DNA of 64,000 nt from Thiomicrorhabdus cannonii. Its GTDB lineage: Bacteria; Pseudomonadota; Gammaproteobacteria; Thiomicrospirales; Thiomicrospiraceae. The notes under the pieces were generated by a model that searched no databases, was not told where the DNA came from, and saw nothing but the letters and a program-made list of their open reading frames with translations. Location of the stretch: NCBI RefSeq assembly GCF_013391695.1, contig NZ_JACBGH010000007.1, positions 1 through 64,000 of the forward strand. Direction: 5' to 3'. Shown here in pieces: positions 47,109 through 59,332 of this stretch (position 1 is its first letter; the number at the start of each line of letters is the position of its first letter). Both the position numbers and the translations under genes were made by a program.

Positions 47109-47738
47109 ATGCTGGACTATACCGAATACACCAAGTTTCTGATCGGCCTCATCGCCATTGTGAATCCGATTGGCGTGATTCCGGTGTTTCTTGCGCTCAC
47201 CGCCGACCTCTACCCGCAGGAGCGCCGCCGCATTATCAATATGAGCGTAGTGGCGGTGGCCAGCATTCTGCTGATCTCGTTACTGTTCGGCGAGATATTG
47301 CTGGAGTTTTTCGGCATCTCCATCAACTCCTTCCGTGTCGGCGGCGGCATTCTGATCCTGCTGATGGCAATAGGCATGATGCACGCCAAAAGCGAACCCA
47401 AAGCCGCCAAAGAGAGCTATCAGGCCGATGACCGCGACTCCATCGCGGTGGTGCCCTTGGCGATTCCGCTGCTGGCCGGCCCCGGCGCCATCAGTACGGT
47501 GATTATCGAAGCGCATCGCGGCAGCAGCGTCATGCACTACTCCATTCTGGCGGGCGACATCCTCGTCATCGCCGCATTGCTGTGGGCGGTATTCCAGCTC
47601 ACACCGTGGATTTCACGCCATCTCAGCGTCATGGGCATGACCATTGTGACCCGTATTATGGGGCTGCTGCTGGCGGCGATTGCCATTGAGTTCATCGCCA
47701 ACGGCCTCAAGGGGCTGTTCCCGAGTCTGGCGGCCTAA
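47109..47738 (+). CDS. MarC family integral membrane protein
   Basis: A 209-aa protein with six predicted membrane segments of the MarC/YchE/YhgN (UPF0056) family. It has IAIVNPIGVIPVFLALT at the start and PLAIPLLAGPGAIST near 114, both conserved in the family. Function is unknown; early links to antibiotic resistance for MarC were not confirmed. The DedA gene follows 4 bp downstream. Confidence 0.88.
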   Translation: MLDYTEYTKFLIGLIAIVNPIGVIPVFLALTADLYPQERRRIINMSVVAVASILLISLLFGEILLEFFGISINSFRVGGGILILLMAIGMMHAKSEPKAAKESYQADDRDSIAVVPLAIPLLAGPGAISTVIIEAHRGSSVMHYSILAGDILVIAALLWAVFQLTPWISRHLSVMGMTIVTRIMGLLLAAIAIEFIANGLKGLFPSLAA

Positions 47739-47742
47739 CCCC

Positions 47743-48312
47743 ATGCTGTTTGATTTGGATGTGGAACAGATTATCAGCCAGTACGGCTACTGGGCGATTT
47801 TGATCGGCACCTTCTTTGAGGGCGAGATTATTCTGCTGATCGGCGGTTTTCTCGCCCATCAGGACTATCTGGAACTGCACTGGGTGATTCTCACCGCCTT
47901 TGTCGGCAGCCTCGCCGGCGACCAGCTGTTTTTCTATTTGGGACGCCGCAAGGGACGTCAGTTCATCGATAACAATCCCAAATGGCAAGCGCATGCAGAC
48001 AAGGTGTTTGCAGAACTCCAGCGTCATCGGAACTGGCTGGTCATCAGCTCGCGTTTTCTTTACGGCTTGCGCACCGTTACGCCGTTTGTTATCGGCGCCA
48101 GCGGCTACCCTCCGGGGCGCTTTTTGGCGCTCAACATGATCGGCGCGGCAATCTGGGCCATCAGTTTCGGCTGGCTCGGTTATCTGATCGGGCAAACCCT
48201 GGCGGCGTTGATTAACGAAGTCAAACAGATTGAACTCTACGTATTGGCGGGATTGATCGGTCTGGCCGTCGGCTTGCTGGTGGTGCGTTTAATCCGCAAA
48301 CGGCGCCGATAA
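47743..48312 (+). CDS. DedA family (VTT domain) membrane protein
   Basis: A 189-aa inner-membrane protein with the VTT/SNARE-associated fold. Family signatures include FFEGEIILLIGGFLA near residue 24, GDQLFFYLGRRKG near 59 and SRFLYGLRTVTPFVIGASG near 103. The Glu and Arg residues match those needed in E. coli YqjA/YghB. Some DedA proteins flip undecaprenyl phosphate or phospholipids. It is coupled to the marC-like gene by a 4-bp gap. Confidence 0.87.
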   Translation: MLFDLDVEQIISQYGYWAILIGTFFEGEIILLIGGFLAHQDYLELHWVILTAFVGSLAGDQLFFYLGRRKGRQFIDNNPKWQAHADKVFAELQRHRNWLVISSRFLYGLRTVTPFVIGASGYPPGRFLALNMIGAAIWAISFGWLGYLIGQTLAALINEVKQIELYVLAGLIGLAVGLLVVRLIRKRRR

Positions 48313-48509
48313 ACAGCGGCAAACGCCGCTTGAGGCATTTGCCCGACAGCTTGATTGTCCTCAAGTTTTGTCCTGTTTTTTGTCAAAAATCATTTTATAG
48401 ACGCCGACACCCATGTAGATTATATTGGCATTTATCGAACGATTTGAAATACAATACAAAAGTTATACAACCGTACAACTTTAGGCCACATTAATCCACG
48501 AAAGTTATT

Positions 48510-51419
48510 ATGTCATCAAACAACCATCTACGCTTTATCACCAACGTCAATAGCGAAGCTCGCATCACCTATATCAACGAAGACTATCGGCTCTGGCTGG
48601 GTTATCGCCTGGATGAAATCCAAAACCAGCCCACCGCCATGCTGCGTGCCGATGATGTTCCGCAAATGATTCAGGATGTCATCCGCATCGAGTGCCGCAA
48701 TAACCGCACACTCAACTTCGTGATCCACGAAAAAAAGAAAAACGGCGAGAGCTTCTGGGTCGACATGACGATTCAGCCGGTCTTTAAGGAGGGTGAATAC
48801 CAGGGTTATACCTCGGTTAAACGTGTGATTGAAGACCCTAAGCGGATTGAGAAGGCGCGGGCGCTCTACGCCAAAATCAATCAGGGGAAAATGGTCTATT
48901 ACAACGGTGAATGGGTCAACAAGACCCAGCACCGCCTCTATTCGCTGATTGGTCTGCACAAAGCCAGTTTGGGACAGAAAATCTTCGGCGCCCTGATCCT
49001 GATTTCAGCGGTGATTTTGGGCGCGGCGTATCTGCACGAACAAAACGAAAAGCACACTATTCAACTGAATGCCGCCCTTAACCATACCAAGTTCCTCGGC
49101 AGCAATCTGGACAAACTCATCGCCAAAAAAGCGGAAATCGGTCTGACCAACGCGCTGGGCTTAACCTTCCCTGCAACCATCCGTCACTTCGCAGCAGCGG
49201 AAGATCAGGCGGCTTTAAGCGAAAACCTCAGCGGCATCGGTGACCACTACCGTACCCTGTCCGATCTGCAAAACATCAAACTGCATTTCATTAACGAAAA
49301 GGGCGAATCCTACTTCAAATCGTGGGTGCCGCTCGAGAAACAGGTGATCGACGATCTGTCGAGCCGCGCCTATATCAAGAAATTGATGCAGGAACAAAAA
49401 CCGATGATCGTCAACGCCATCAGCTCGGTGGGGTTCAATATCAAATCGGTTGTGCCGATTTTCGAAAACGGACGCTTTGAAGGGGTTGCTGAATTCATTC
49501 AGGGCGTGGGGTCGGTCAAACGCGATTTTGCCTCGCACAAGCAGCTCTATCTCATGGCCATCTCGGTCGATTATGCGCTGGCCGGGGATAAATACCGCGC
49601 CCAAAACGCCAATAACATCCCTGTGTCCAATGACAAAAAATGGGTGGTCGGCAACGACAAGCATTTCTCCATGGAAAACTCCGGTACGCAAATCGAAGCC
49701 TTGCGCAAACTGGATTTGAATACGCTCTTCAAACAGGGCTATTTGATTACCCCGGACTATTTCCATTACGCGCAAGCGGTGTACGACGCGGCTGAAAAAC
49801 TGATGGGATACCACATTATCAGCGAACCGGTCGGACAGTTTAACGACATCGTCGCCAAACAGCTCAAGGTCGCCGAAAACGCCTTTATGGGGATTCTGAT
49901 CAGCATTTTGTCGATGCTGGCACTGTTTGCGATTCTGCTGTGGATGCAGGTTATCAGACCCATCCGCCGTACGCAGCACACCATGGAAGCGGCCGTGGAG
50001 CAAAGTGATCTGTTTGCCCGGATTCATACCTACGGCAACGACGAAATCCACCAGATGGCCCAGGCCTATAACCGTCAGGCCATGATGTCGCAAGTGGTGA
50101 TTTCGGAAGTGAATACCGCCATGACCGAAATCGTCGCCGGACGCCTCGATCACCATATCGACTTCCCGTTTGAAAGCGATTTCGGACTGCTGCAGAACCG
50201 CATCAATACCGCCACCGAGAGTCTGAAGAGCACATTCCAGACCATCGGCGACGTCATGAGCGACTTGCGTAACGGCCGTTTCGATCAACAGCGCGAAAAC
50301 ACCCTGAAAGGCGAGTTCGCGCGCGTCATTGACGACTGCAACAGCGCCACCCGCACACTGAATAGCGTGTTCAACGAAATCAACGGGATTATGGCGTTTG
50401 CCGCGCGCGGCAAACTGGACGAACGCATCGCCAACTTCTCCGAAGGCGACATCCGTCGTCTGCAGACCAATATCAACGAGTCACTGGAAGTGCTGCAATC
50501 CGGCTTCAACGATGTTGTCAGCGCTGCGCGCCGCATGGCGGAAGGCGACTTTACCCAGCCGATTGCACGCCCTTACGAGTACACCCTGGATGAAGCGAAA
50601 CAAGCCATCAACGAAAGCATCAGCCGCCTGTCGGCGACACTCATGCAAGTAACCGATGTGGCCTATCAGATGCGCGACGGCGTGCACACCGTGGTCGAAG
50701 GCACGCAGAACCTGAACCAGCGTACACAGGAACAGGCCGCCGCGCTGGAACAGACCTCTGCGGCGATGGAGCAAACCACCGCGCAGATCCGCAGCAATCT
50801 GGAAAACACCCAGAATGCCCAGCGTATTGCCCAGGTACAGAGCAATATGCTGGAAGACGCCAATCACGTGATGCGCGAAACCAAGGTCTCGATGAGTGAC
50901 ATTCAGCAGGCGTCGGACAAAATCAAGGAGATCACCGGTCTGATCGACTCGATCGCCTTCCAGACCAACCTGCTGGCGCTGAATGCGGCGGTGGAGGCGG
51001 CGCGTGCCGGTGAACACGGTCGCGGTTTTGCGGTGGTCGCGGGCGAGGTTCGCAATCTGGCGGCCAAGTCGGCGGACGCCGCCAAAGAGATCAACAGCCT
51101 GATCGAACAGACCTCCAGCGCCATTCAGGTTGGGGTGAACCAGGTCGATAAGGTGGGCGACGCGCTGGTACATGTCACCGAAGAGACCCGCAAGGTACTG
51201 GAAATCGTCGGTGATGTGTCACGCGCCTCACAAGAGCAAGCCCAAGGGGTGGACGAGGTCAACAAGGCCATCACCCAGATCGACAGCACCACTCAGCAGA
51301 ATGCGGCGCTGGTAGAGGAAACCACCGCCACCACGGAAACTTTGTTGGAATCTGCGGAAGCGCTGGAGCATTCGATGCGCCAATTCCGCCTTAACGCCTT
51401 GCCAAATCTCAAAAAATAG
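48510..51419 (+). CDS. Large transmembrane chemoreceptor with N-terminal cytoplasmic PAS domain
   Basis: A 969-aa methyl-accepting chemotaxis protein. An N-terminal PAS domain of Aer-like type (about 8-115) lies before the first membrane segment (about 157-177). A periplasmic Cache-like region (about 180-460) and a second membrane segment (about 470-492) follow. Then come several HAMP-like units (about 495-720) and the signalling domain, with [20 protein letters not shown] and [14 protein letters not shown] near 815. It could integrate a cytoplasmic redox signal with a periplasmic ligand. Confidence 0.92.
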   Translation: MSSNNHLRFITNVNSEARITYINEDYRLWLGYRLDEIQNQPTAMLRADDVPQMIQDVIRIECRNNRTLNFVIHEKKKNGESFWVDMTIQPVFKEGEYQGYTSVKRVIEDPKRIEKARALYAKINQGKMVYYNGEWVNKTQHRLYSLIGLHKASLGQKIFGALILISAVILGAAYLHEQNEKHTIQLNAALNHTKFLGSNLDKLIAKKAEIGLTNALGLTFPATIRHFAAAEDQAALSENLSGIGDHYRTLSDLQNIKLHFINEKGESYFKSWVPLEKQVIDDLSSRAYIKKLMQEQKPMIVNAISSVGFNIKSVVPIFENGRFEGVAEFIQGVGSVKRDFASHKQLYLMAISVDYALAGDKYRAQNANNIPVSNDKKWVVGNDKHFSMENSGTQIEALRKLDLNTLFKQGYLITPDYFHYAQAVYDAAEKLMGYHIISEPVGQFNDIVAKQLKVAENAFMGILISILSMLALFAILLWMQVIRPIRRTQHTMEAAVEQSDLFARIHTYGNDEIHQMAQAYNRQAMMSQVVISEVNTAMTEIVAGRLDHHIDFPFESDFGLLQNRINTATESLKSTFQTIGDVMSDLRNGRFDQQRENTLKGEFARVIDDCNSATRTLNSVFNEINGIMAFAARGKLDERIANFSEGDIRRLQTNINESLEVLQSGFNDVVSAARRMAEGDFTQPIARPYEYTLDEAKQAINESISRLSATLMQVTDVAYQMRDGVHTVVEGTQNLNQRTQEQAAALEQTSAAMEQTTAQIRSNLENTQNAQRIAQVQSNMLEDANHVMRETKVSMSDIQQASDKIKEITGLIDSIAFQTNLLALNAAVEAARAGEHGRGFAVVAGEVRNLAAKSADAAKEINSLIEQTSSAIQVGVNQVDKVGDALVHVTEETRKVLEIVGDVSRASQEQAQGVDEVNKAITQIDSTTQQNAALVEETTATTETLLESAEALEHSMRQFRLNALPNLKK

Positions 51420-51476
51420 GCAAAAATCCGTTTTGCATACTGAAAAATAACAGTCTGCAAAACGGCCATTCAGATA

Positions 51477-51490
51477 ACCCGGCCTGTTGA
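51477..51490 (+). repeat. Dispersed repeat, copy 14 (exact)
   Basis: Exact core followed by GAAATT, 58 bp after the chemoreceptor stop codon, sense to it. Confidence 0.9.
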
Positions 51491-51548
51491 AATTATTCTT
51501 TTTTAACCCTCTTTAGAACCCAGCACCGGCTGGATCGGAAATCTCTGG

Positions 51549-52862
51549 ATGCCTCAATCACGCCCAGAATCCTACCATCACAGCATCGTATGGATGATGT
51601 TTGCGGTTACCCTGTTGTTAGTGGCCACCTTGCTTTTCATTATCGACAAGCAGACCGTTCAGGCACTCAATCAGACCACCCAAGCGATACAGATCCAGCA
51701 TCAGAAGCTGCACCATCTGATGAACCTGCATATGGCGGGCCAGAAACGCAGCGTCGATCTGCAGCAGGTGTTGCTGCATAACGATATTTTCGAACAGGAC
51801 AAGGCGCTGATGACCTTCTATCGCGACGGCATGGAATACGGGCGCCACCGCGATCAGCTGGTCAGACTGCTGACCCAGAGCCCGTTTGAACAGAACTGGC
51901 TGACCGAACTGGATCGCGGCGCACACCAAATCGCCCCCTTGCAGGACGAAATCGCGCAAATGGCGATGGCAGGACAAATCGAAGAGGCCCGCAATCTCTT
52001 TTTAACCCGGGCGACAGACGGACTGGATACTTTCATTGACCAGGTCAACCAATTCTCCAACTATCAAATCAACGAGATTCAAAGCGTCATTAGCAAAGCA
52101 CGCCATCAAATCGACCATCTGATGCAAACCGTCATGCTGCTGGCGGCGGCACTGGTGGCACTCAGTATCGTTTTTTCGCTGTTCCTGACCCGCCGTTTCA
52201 ATAAAATCAACGAAAACCTACAAAAGGCCAACGACAATCTGGAAGCCGAAGTACACAAGCGCACCCAGGAACTGATTGAAGCGCAACGCGATCTGCTCAA
52301 GCAGAACAGCTTGCTGCAGCATCTGTCGTCAACCGACCCGCTGACGCAGTTGAACAATCGTTTGGAAATCGAAAACATTCTGGAGAAACAGCACGAAAAC
52401 CATCTGCAAAAACGCCTGCCGTATTGCGTGCTGCTGATCGATCTGGATCACTTCAAACAGATCAATGACACCCAAGGGCACATGACCGGAGACCGCACCC
52501 TGCAGTTTTTTGCCGATTTGCTGCGCCGGCATTTCAGCCCCGCACACCACCTCGGCCGCTGGGGCGGCGAGGAGTTCATTGTCATTCTGGAAGACTGTGA
52601 TATCGTCCACGCGCAGGAGCGTGCGGAAACCTTTAGAGAGTGGGTGGCGCAACAACCCTTTGAAACGATTGGCCACCTCACGCTGAGCGGCGGCTTAGCC
52701 TGCCCTGCAGCGAACGAATCGGTTGCCGACCTTCTACATCGCGCCGACATGGCGCTTTATGCCTCCAAACATGCGGGACGCAACCGCATAACCGTTAGCC
52801 GTCCCGAATCTACAGGCGGGCAATCGGAATTGAGCTTCGAAGACGTGCAAAAAACCATTTAA
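51549..52862 (+). CDS. Transmembrane diguanylate cyclase with four-helix periplasmic sensor
   Basis: A 437-aa protein. Two membrane segments (about 12-32 and 195-218) enclose a helical periplasmic region resembling four-helix-bundle MCP sensors. A coiled coil (about 220-260) leads to a GGDEF domain with RWGGEEF, so it is probably active. The I-site position reads SPAH and is absent. It is downstream of and co-oriented with the large chemoreceptor, possibly linking motility and c-di-GMP control. Confidence 0.9.
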   Translation: MPQSRPESYHHSIVWMMFAVTLLLVATLLFIIDKQTVQALNQTTQAIQIQHQKLHHLMNLHMAGQKRSVDLQQVLLHNDIFEQDKALMTFYRDGMEYGRHRDQLVRLLTQSPFEQNWLTELDRGAHQIAPLQDEIAQMAMAGQIEEARNLFLTRATDGLDTFIDQVNQFSNYQINEIQSVISKARHQIDHLMQTVMLLAAALVALSIVFSLFLTRRFNKINENLQKANDNLEAEVHKRTQELIEAQRDLLKQNSLLQHLSSTDPLTQLNNRLEIENILEKQHENHLQKRLPYCVLLIDLDHFKQINDTQGHMTGDRTLQFFADLLRRHFSPAHHLGRWGGEEFIVILEDCDIVHAQERAETFREWVAQQPFETIGHLTLSGGLACPAANESVADLLHRADMALYASKHAGRNRITVSRPESTGGQSELSFEDVQKTI

Positions 52863-52914
52863 GGCCAATACTCACGTCCGCTTGCAGCCTCCACCGGAAA
52901 CCCGCCGAAGACCA

Positions 52915-53355
52915 TCAACCTTGCTGAAATCCGGGGTTCCAGGGGTGGTCGCAGCGCATCAGGCCGTTTTCGATCGGTGGCACGGAAATAGCGCCCCCAG
53001 CTTCCTTCCAGGCGGTGAAACCGCCGGCAAGATTCACCACGTGGGTGTAACCCATTTTCTGCAAGGTGTCTGCCGCCAGAGCGCCGCGCCCGCCCGCCAG
53101 GCAAAAGACCACCCAACCCTGATCCAGGTCGGACATCTCACCCTTATGGCACGCATACTGGGTATCGCACACCGGCTCCAGCATACCGCGCGGAATATGC
53201 ACCGCCATCGGAATGGTGCCGTCCAAATACTCCGCGGCTTCACGCACATCCAACGCTTTGTAGCCACACTTCAGCAGCTCTTGCGCCTCTTTACAGCTGA
53301 CCTCTTTGATATTCGCCTTGGCGGCCTGAACCAACTCTTTCAAACGTAACGGCAT
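52915..53355 (-). CDS. Rhodanese-like sulfurtransferase
   Basis: A 146-aa single-domain rhodanese. The catalytic loop is FCLAGGRGALAA and the domain runs from about residue 20 to 115, followed by a Trp/Cys-containing tail (RCDHPWNPGF). The start is set by a strong AAAGGAG site. There is no signal peptide, so it is cytoplasmic. A role in sulfur trafficking fits the lifestyle, but no partner gene is adjacent. Confidence 0.85.
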   Translation of the reverse strand: MPLRLKELVQAAKANIKEVSCKEAQELLKCGYKALDVREAAEYLDGTIPMAVHIPRGMLEPVCDTQYACHKGEMSDLDQGWVVFCLAGGRGALAADTLQKMGYTHVVNLAGGFTAWKEAGGAISVPPIENGLMRCDHPWNPGFQQG

Positions 53356-53451
53356 AATGCGCTCCTTTGTGGGAAACAATAGCAACGAATTGAATTTACA
53401 CCAGTTTTGCAAACCAAAACATGATGTAAAACAATTCCGCTCCACAAAACC

Positions 53452-53471
53452 ACCCGGCCTGTTGAGTTTTT
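53452..53471 (+). repeat. Dispersed repeat, copy 15 (exact, extended)
   Basis: Exact core plus GAGTTTTT in the gap between the rhodanese start and the fetB stop. This copy reads antisense to fetB, an exception to the usual orientation. Confidence 0.9.
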
Positions 53472-53481
53472 CCGGCCGATT

Positions 53482-54276
53482 TCAAGCGCTTTTCTGCAAC
53501 TGCGCCAGCTGCAGGCGTTCGCGCTCGTCAAACAGCCGTTTTGAAGCCAGATACACCGCAATCAAAGTCCCCAGACCGGTGGAGGTGGCAATCAGAAACA
53601 TCACCATAATCTGGTATTTGACCGCCTCGGCGGGATCGGCGCCGGCCAGAATCTGCCCGGTCATCATCCCCGGCAGCGAGATAATGCCGGCCGCCGCGAG
53701 CATATTGATGACCGGAATCATTGCCGTGTGCAGACTCTGCTCGCGGATAAACGCCATCGACTCCTTGGCGGTTTTGCCCAGCGCCAGTTGCGCCTCCAAC
53801 TGGGCGCGCAACTGCACCGCATTACGCGTCAGCGTATCCAGCCCCAAGCCGATCGCCGTCATACTGTTACCCAGCAACATGCCCAGCAACGGAATTGCAT
53901 ACTGCGCCTGATACCAGGGTGTCGGCTCGATCACAATGGTGAGCACGCCCACCAGCAACAGCAGCGAGGTCAGGGAGATGGAAAACAGGCCGATCCACAC
54001 ACTGCCGCCTTTCACAAAACGGTAGTGCTGGCGCTTGGCAATCTCGTAAGCAGCCGCCGCCAGCATCACCGCGCCGACCAGCGCCACCCAAATCCAGTTT
54101 TCGGCATAGAACACCCAGCTCAACCACACACCCATCAGCAGCAGTTGCGCGGTCATGCGGACATTCGCCCACGCAAACTGTTTAACATGAGTGAAGCCGT
54201 TCAACCACAGCAGCACACCCAACAGCACCACCAGTACCGATAGCGTCGCCAGATCCCAATAACTCAGATGAATCAT
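53482..54276 (-). CDS. fetB: FetB-type ABC permease (UPF0014)
   Basis: A 264-aa membrane protein with about seven segments. The UPF0014 signature is clear: NGFTHVKQFAWANVRMTAQLL cut short here, IPLLGMLLGNSMTAIGL near residue 137, and ISLPGMMTGQILAGADP near 207. E. coli FetAB is an iron exporter that raises resistance to peroxide stress. Its start overlaps the fetA stop by 4 bp (ATGA). Confidence 0.88.
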   Translation of the reverse strand: MIHLSYWDLATLSVLVVLLGVLLWLNGFTHVKQFAWANVRMTAQLLLMGVWLSWVFYAENWIWVALVGAVMLAAAAYEIAKRQHYRFVKGGSVWIGLFSISLTSLLLLVGVLTIVIEPTPWYQAQYAIPLLGMLLGNSMTAIGLGLDTLTRNAVQLRAQLEAQLALGKTAKESMAFIREQSLHTAMIPVINMLAAAGIISLPGMMTGQILAGADPAEAVKYQIMVMFLIATSTGLGTLIAVYLASKRLFDERERLQLAQLQKSA

Positions 54277-54874
54277 GCTAAGTTCTCCTCATACAACGCA
54301 TCCAGCGACCAGCAATGCGCCGCATCGACCAGGCGCTGATGCTGTGCCAAGTCATGGCTCACCCACAGCACGGCGGCCTGGCGGGTTTGGCAATAATCCA
54401 ACACATAGCGCTCCACCTGCAACGTGGTGTGATGATCCAGATTGGCGCTGATTTCGTCGAGCAACAGTACACTCGGCGCATATTGCAGCCCGCGCAGCAG
54501 CGCAAGACGCTGCTTTTCGCCGCTGGAGAGCGTGGCCACACTGCGCTGCAAATCAGCCCCTTTCAGACCGATGGCTGCCAGCGCGGCCTCCTCCGGCACT
54601 GTCTCAAAATGCTCGTCCACGGTGTCGCGCCACCAGGCCGTTTCCGCAGCAAAATACATCACCTGGCGCCGCCAGAGCGGCGCCGGCACGGCGGTTTGCA
54701 AATCGCCGTTCAGACGCACTTCGCCGTCATGCGGCAACAGATCGGCCAGCGCCTTCATCAACAGCGATTTGCCGCTGCCGGAGCGCCCCGACAGCATGAC
54801 CAACTCGCCGCGCTGCAACGCAAAACTCACGCTTCCCCGCATGCCCGGCGTATGTACTTGCGAAACCTGTAACA

Positions 54875-54875
<1 letters not shown>
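54273..54875 (-). CDS. fetA: FetA-type ABC transporter ATPase
   Basis: A 200-aa ATPase with Walker A GRSGSGKS near residue 31, the signature LSSGEKQR near 114 and Walker B VLLLDEISANLD near 134. It pairs with FetB. The chosen start overlaps the uvrD stop as TGATG, so translation of uvrD-fetA-fetB looks coupled. The predicted substrate is iron, by homology to E. coli FetAB. Confidence 0.88.
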
Positions 54876-57106
<2,231 letters not shown>

Positions 57107-57455
57107 ACATGCTTTACTTTAAACGCCCTGTACCCAAAGCGGTCGTGATACGTTTCTAAAAGAATTTAATTACCTTTTCCCATTTTAACGAATTTTTCAT
57201 TTTTTCGCCGAATTCAGGCTTGAACTGCCAACTCTTTTAATGTAATAATTACTGAAATCCAGAATTTCAAAAAACCATAATTGGATGTTTCATCTCTCTT
57301 TTTAAAGCTCGCATTTAAAAAACAAGCATCCATCACCGATTCAAACTTTTCCATACGAATCCATTGAGACCTCCCAAACCTAAACTGCCAACGTCAGGCG
57401 GACCGGGATGGAACAGCCGCGTATAGAAAAAATATAAAAACTTAGGAGAAAAAAC
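57107..57455. other. AT-rich divergent region uvrD / trxA
   Basis: About 350 bp, strongly AT-rich, with the trxA promoter candidate and the uvrD upstream region. No gene or repeat copy is seen. Confidence 0.6.
57220..57248 (+). promoter_or_regulatory. Candidate promoter for trxA
   Basis: TTGAAC (57220-57225), a 17-bp spacer and TAATAA (57243-57248) give a plausible sigma70 site, implying a leader of about 200 nt before trxA. Confidence 0.4.
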
Positions 57456-57770
57456 ATGATCTCAACCAGCGATGCAAATTTCGAAGCCGAAGTTCTACAA
57501 TCTGATATTCCTGTACTGGTAGACTTCTGGGCGGAATGGTGCGGTCCTTGCAAAATGATCGCCCCGATTCTGGACGAAGTTTCTGCAGAGTACCAAGGTA
57601 AGGTCAAGATTGCTAAACTGAACATCGACGAAAACCCGTCTACGCCACCAAAATACGGCGTACGCGGCATCCCGACATTGATGCTGTTCAAAAACGGCGA
57701 AGTCGATGCGACTCAAGTGGGTGCGTTGTCAAAATCACAACTTTGCGCTTTCTTGGACGGCAATCTGTAA
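57456..57770 (+). CDS. trxA: Thioredoxin 1
   Basis: A 104-aa cytosolic dithiol reductase with WCGPC (Cys29, Cys32), buried Asp23 in [11 protein letters not shown] and cis-Pro in GIPTLMLF. It has a strong TAGGAG ribosome site. It lies directly upstream of rho, the same linkage as in E. coli. Confidence 0.96.
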   Translation: MISTSDANFEAEVLQSDIPVLVDFWAEWCGPCKMIAPILDEVSAEYQGKVKIAKLNIDENPSTPPKYGVRGIPTLMLFKNGEVDATQVGALSKSQLCAFLDGNL

Positions 57771-57776
57771 GATCCT

Positions 57777-57805
57777 CTGCGCGCGCCCGACCGGGTGCCG
57801 CGCAG
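57777..57805 (+). promoter_or_regulatory. GC-rich hairpin between trxA and rho
   Basis: CTGCGCG (57777-57783) pairs with CGCGCAG (57799-57805), with an inner CCCG/CGGG. There is no U run. It may end trxA mRNA or act in the rho leader, where E. coli rho is autoregulated. Confidence 0.45.
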
Positions 57806-57891
57806 CCGACACATCTCCTCTCCGCGAACATCAACCCGATTCAAATCCCCCAAACCCTCTTTTGCAACACTAGCCACAACGCGAATACACT

Positions 57892-59148
57892 ATGAATTTA
57901 AGTGACCTCAAAAAACAATCCGTTTCCTCTTTAATTGAACTGGCCAACAACATGGGTCTGGACAATGTCGCCCGCGCCAAAAAGCAGGACATTATCTTTG
58001 CCATCTTGAAAGCGCACGCCAAAAACGGCGAAGACATCTACGGCGAAGGCGTACTCGAAGTCCTGCCTGACGGCTTCGGCTTCCTGCGTACCGCCGACGG
58101 CTCCTACATGGCCGGCCCTGACGACCTATACGTTTCGCCAAGCCAGATCCGCCGTTTCGGCCTGCACAAAGGCGACACCATCCAGGGCAAAATCCGCCCT
58201 CCCAAGGACAACGAGCGTTATTTCGCGTTGCTGAAAGTCGAGAAAATCAACTTTGAAGAGCCGGAAGTGGCGCGCAAGAAAATCGCCTTTGAAAACCTGA
58301 CGCCGTTGCACGCGCAACAGCGTTTGAAGATGGAGATCGGCAACGGCAGTACCGAAGACATTACCCCGCGTATTATCGACATTGCCGCGCCTTTCGGTAA
58401 GGGGCAGCGCGGACTGATCGTAGCGCCGCCAAAATCCGGTAAAACCGTGATTCTGCAACAGATGGCGCAATCGATTGCCGAGAACTATCCTGACGCTTAC
58501 CTGATCGTACTGCTGATCGACGAACGTCCTGAAGAGGTGACCGAGATGGCGCGTACCGTCAAGGGCGAAGTCATCTCCTCCACCTTTGACGAACCGGCCA
58601 CACGCCACGTGCAGGTGGCCGAAATGGTGATCGAGAAAGCCAAGCGCCTGGTGGAACACAAAACCGATGTTATTATCCTATTGGATTCGATTACCCGTCT
58701 GGCGCGTGCCTACAACACCGTGACCCCGGCATCGGGCAAAATCCTGTCGGGGGGTGTCGACGCCAACGCCCTGCACCGTCCGAAGCGTTTCTTCGGTGCG
58801 GCGCGTAATATCGAAGAGGGCGGTTCCTTGACGATTATCGCCACTGCATTGGTGGATACCGGTTCGAAAATGGACGAGGTTATCTTTGAAGAGTTCAAAG
58901 GTACCGGTAACATGGAACTGCACCTGTCGCGCAGCCTCGCGGAAAAACGCATTTTCCCGGCCATCAATCTGGAGAAATCCGGTACACGTAAGGAAGAGTT
59001 GCTGACCAAACAGGACGAACTGCAGAACATCTGGATTCTGCGTCGTTTCCTGCAATCCATGAACGAAGCCGAAGCGATGGAAACCCTGATCGATCAGATG
59101 AAAGTCAGCAAAACCAACGCCGAACTGTTCGCCGCCATGAAACGCTAA
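57892..59148 (+). CDS. rho: Transcription termination factor Rho
   Basis: A 418-aa hexameric RNA-dependent ATPase. The N-terminal helical region and OB fold (about 50-125) contain the GFGFLR and [13 protein letters not shown] contacts. Walker A is APPKSGKT near residue 178, and the Q loop and R loop segments follow ([21 protein letters not shown]). Length equals E. coli Rho (419 aa). It has its own intrinsic terminator, and a repeat copy follows the stop codon. Confidence 0.97.
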   Translation: MNLSDLKKQSVSSLIELANNMGLDNVARAKKQDIIFAILKAHAKNGEDIYGEGVLEVLPDGFGFLRTADGSYMAGPDDLYVSPSQIRRFGLHKGDTIQGKIRPPKDNERYFALLKVEKINFEEPEVARKKIAFENLTPLHAQQRLKMEIGNGSTEDITPRIIDIAAPFGKGQRGLIVAPPKSGKTVILQQMAQSIAENYPDAYLIVLLIDERPEEVTEMARTVKGEVISSTFDEPATRHVQVAEMVIEKAKRLVEHKTDVIILLDSITRLARAYNTVTPASGKILSGGVDANALHRPKRFFGAARNIEEGGSLTIIATALVDTGSKMDEVIFEEFKGTGNMELHLSRSLAEKRIFPAINLEKSGTRKEELLTKQDELQNIWILRRFLQSMNEAEAMETLIDQMKVSKTNAELFAAMKR

Positions 59149-59155
59149 ACGGCGC

Positions 59156-59167
59156 ACCCGGCCTGCT
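59156..59167 (+). repeat. Dispersed repeat, copy 16 (one mismatch)
   Basis: ACCCGGCCTGCT followed by GAAAAAC, 7 bp after the rho stop codon and sense to rho. It is fused to the rho terminator stem. Confidence 0.8.
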
Positions 59168-59168
59168 G

Positions 59169-59203
59169 AAAAACGGCGCAATCAATTCAAGCGCCGTTTT
59201 TTT
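59169..59203 (+). terminator. Intrinsic terminator after rho
   Basis: AAAACGGCGC pairs with GCGCCGTTTT, followed by further T residues. Confidence 0.85.
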
Positions 59204-59268
59204 ATGCAGCCTTGTGGCATTTTGGTAATAAATTCAATCAGAAAAGCCGATTTTCACCAAAAAGAAAT

Positions 59269-59296
59269 TTGCAATTCTATTTTTTATCACTATAAT
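59269..59296 (+). promoter_or_regulatory. Sigma70 promoter for rpmE2
   Basis: TTGCAA (59269-59274), a 16-bp spacer and a perfect TATAAT (59291-59296) lie 37 bp before the L31 start codon. Confidence 0.65.
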
Positions 59297-59332
59297 TCAC
59301 CTTTCTTTGAAATTTAACAATGGACCGTCATC

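Noticed and set aside
48364-48392. Sigma28-like sequence before the large chemoreceptor
   Set aside because: TCAAGTTT and TGTCAAAA match the flagellar promoter only partly; not strong enough to report as a promoter.
57380-57691. Minus-strand open frame over trxA
   Set aside because: It overlaps the trxA coding region and leader; no ribosome site or homology seen.
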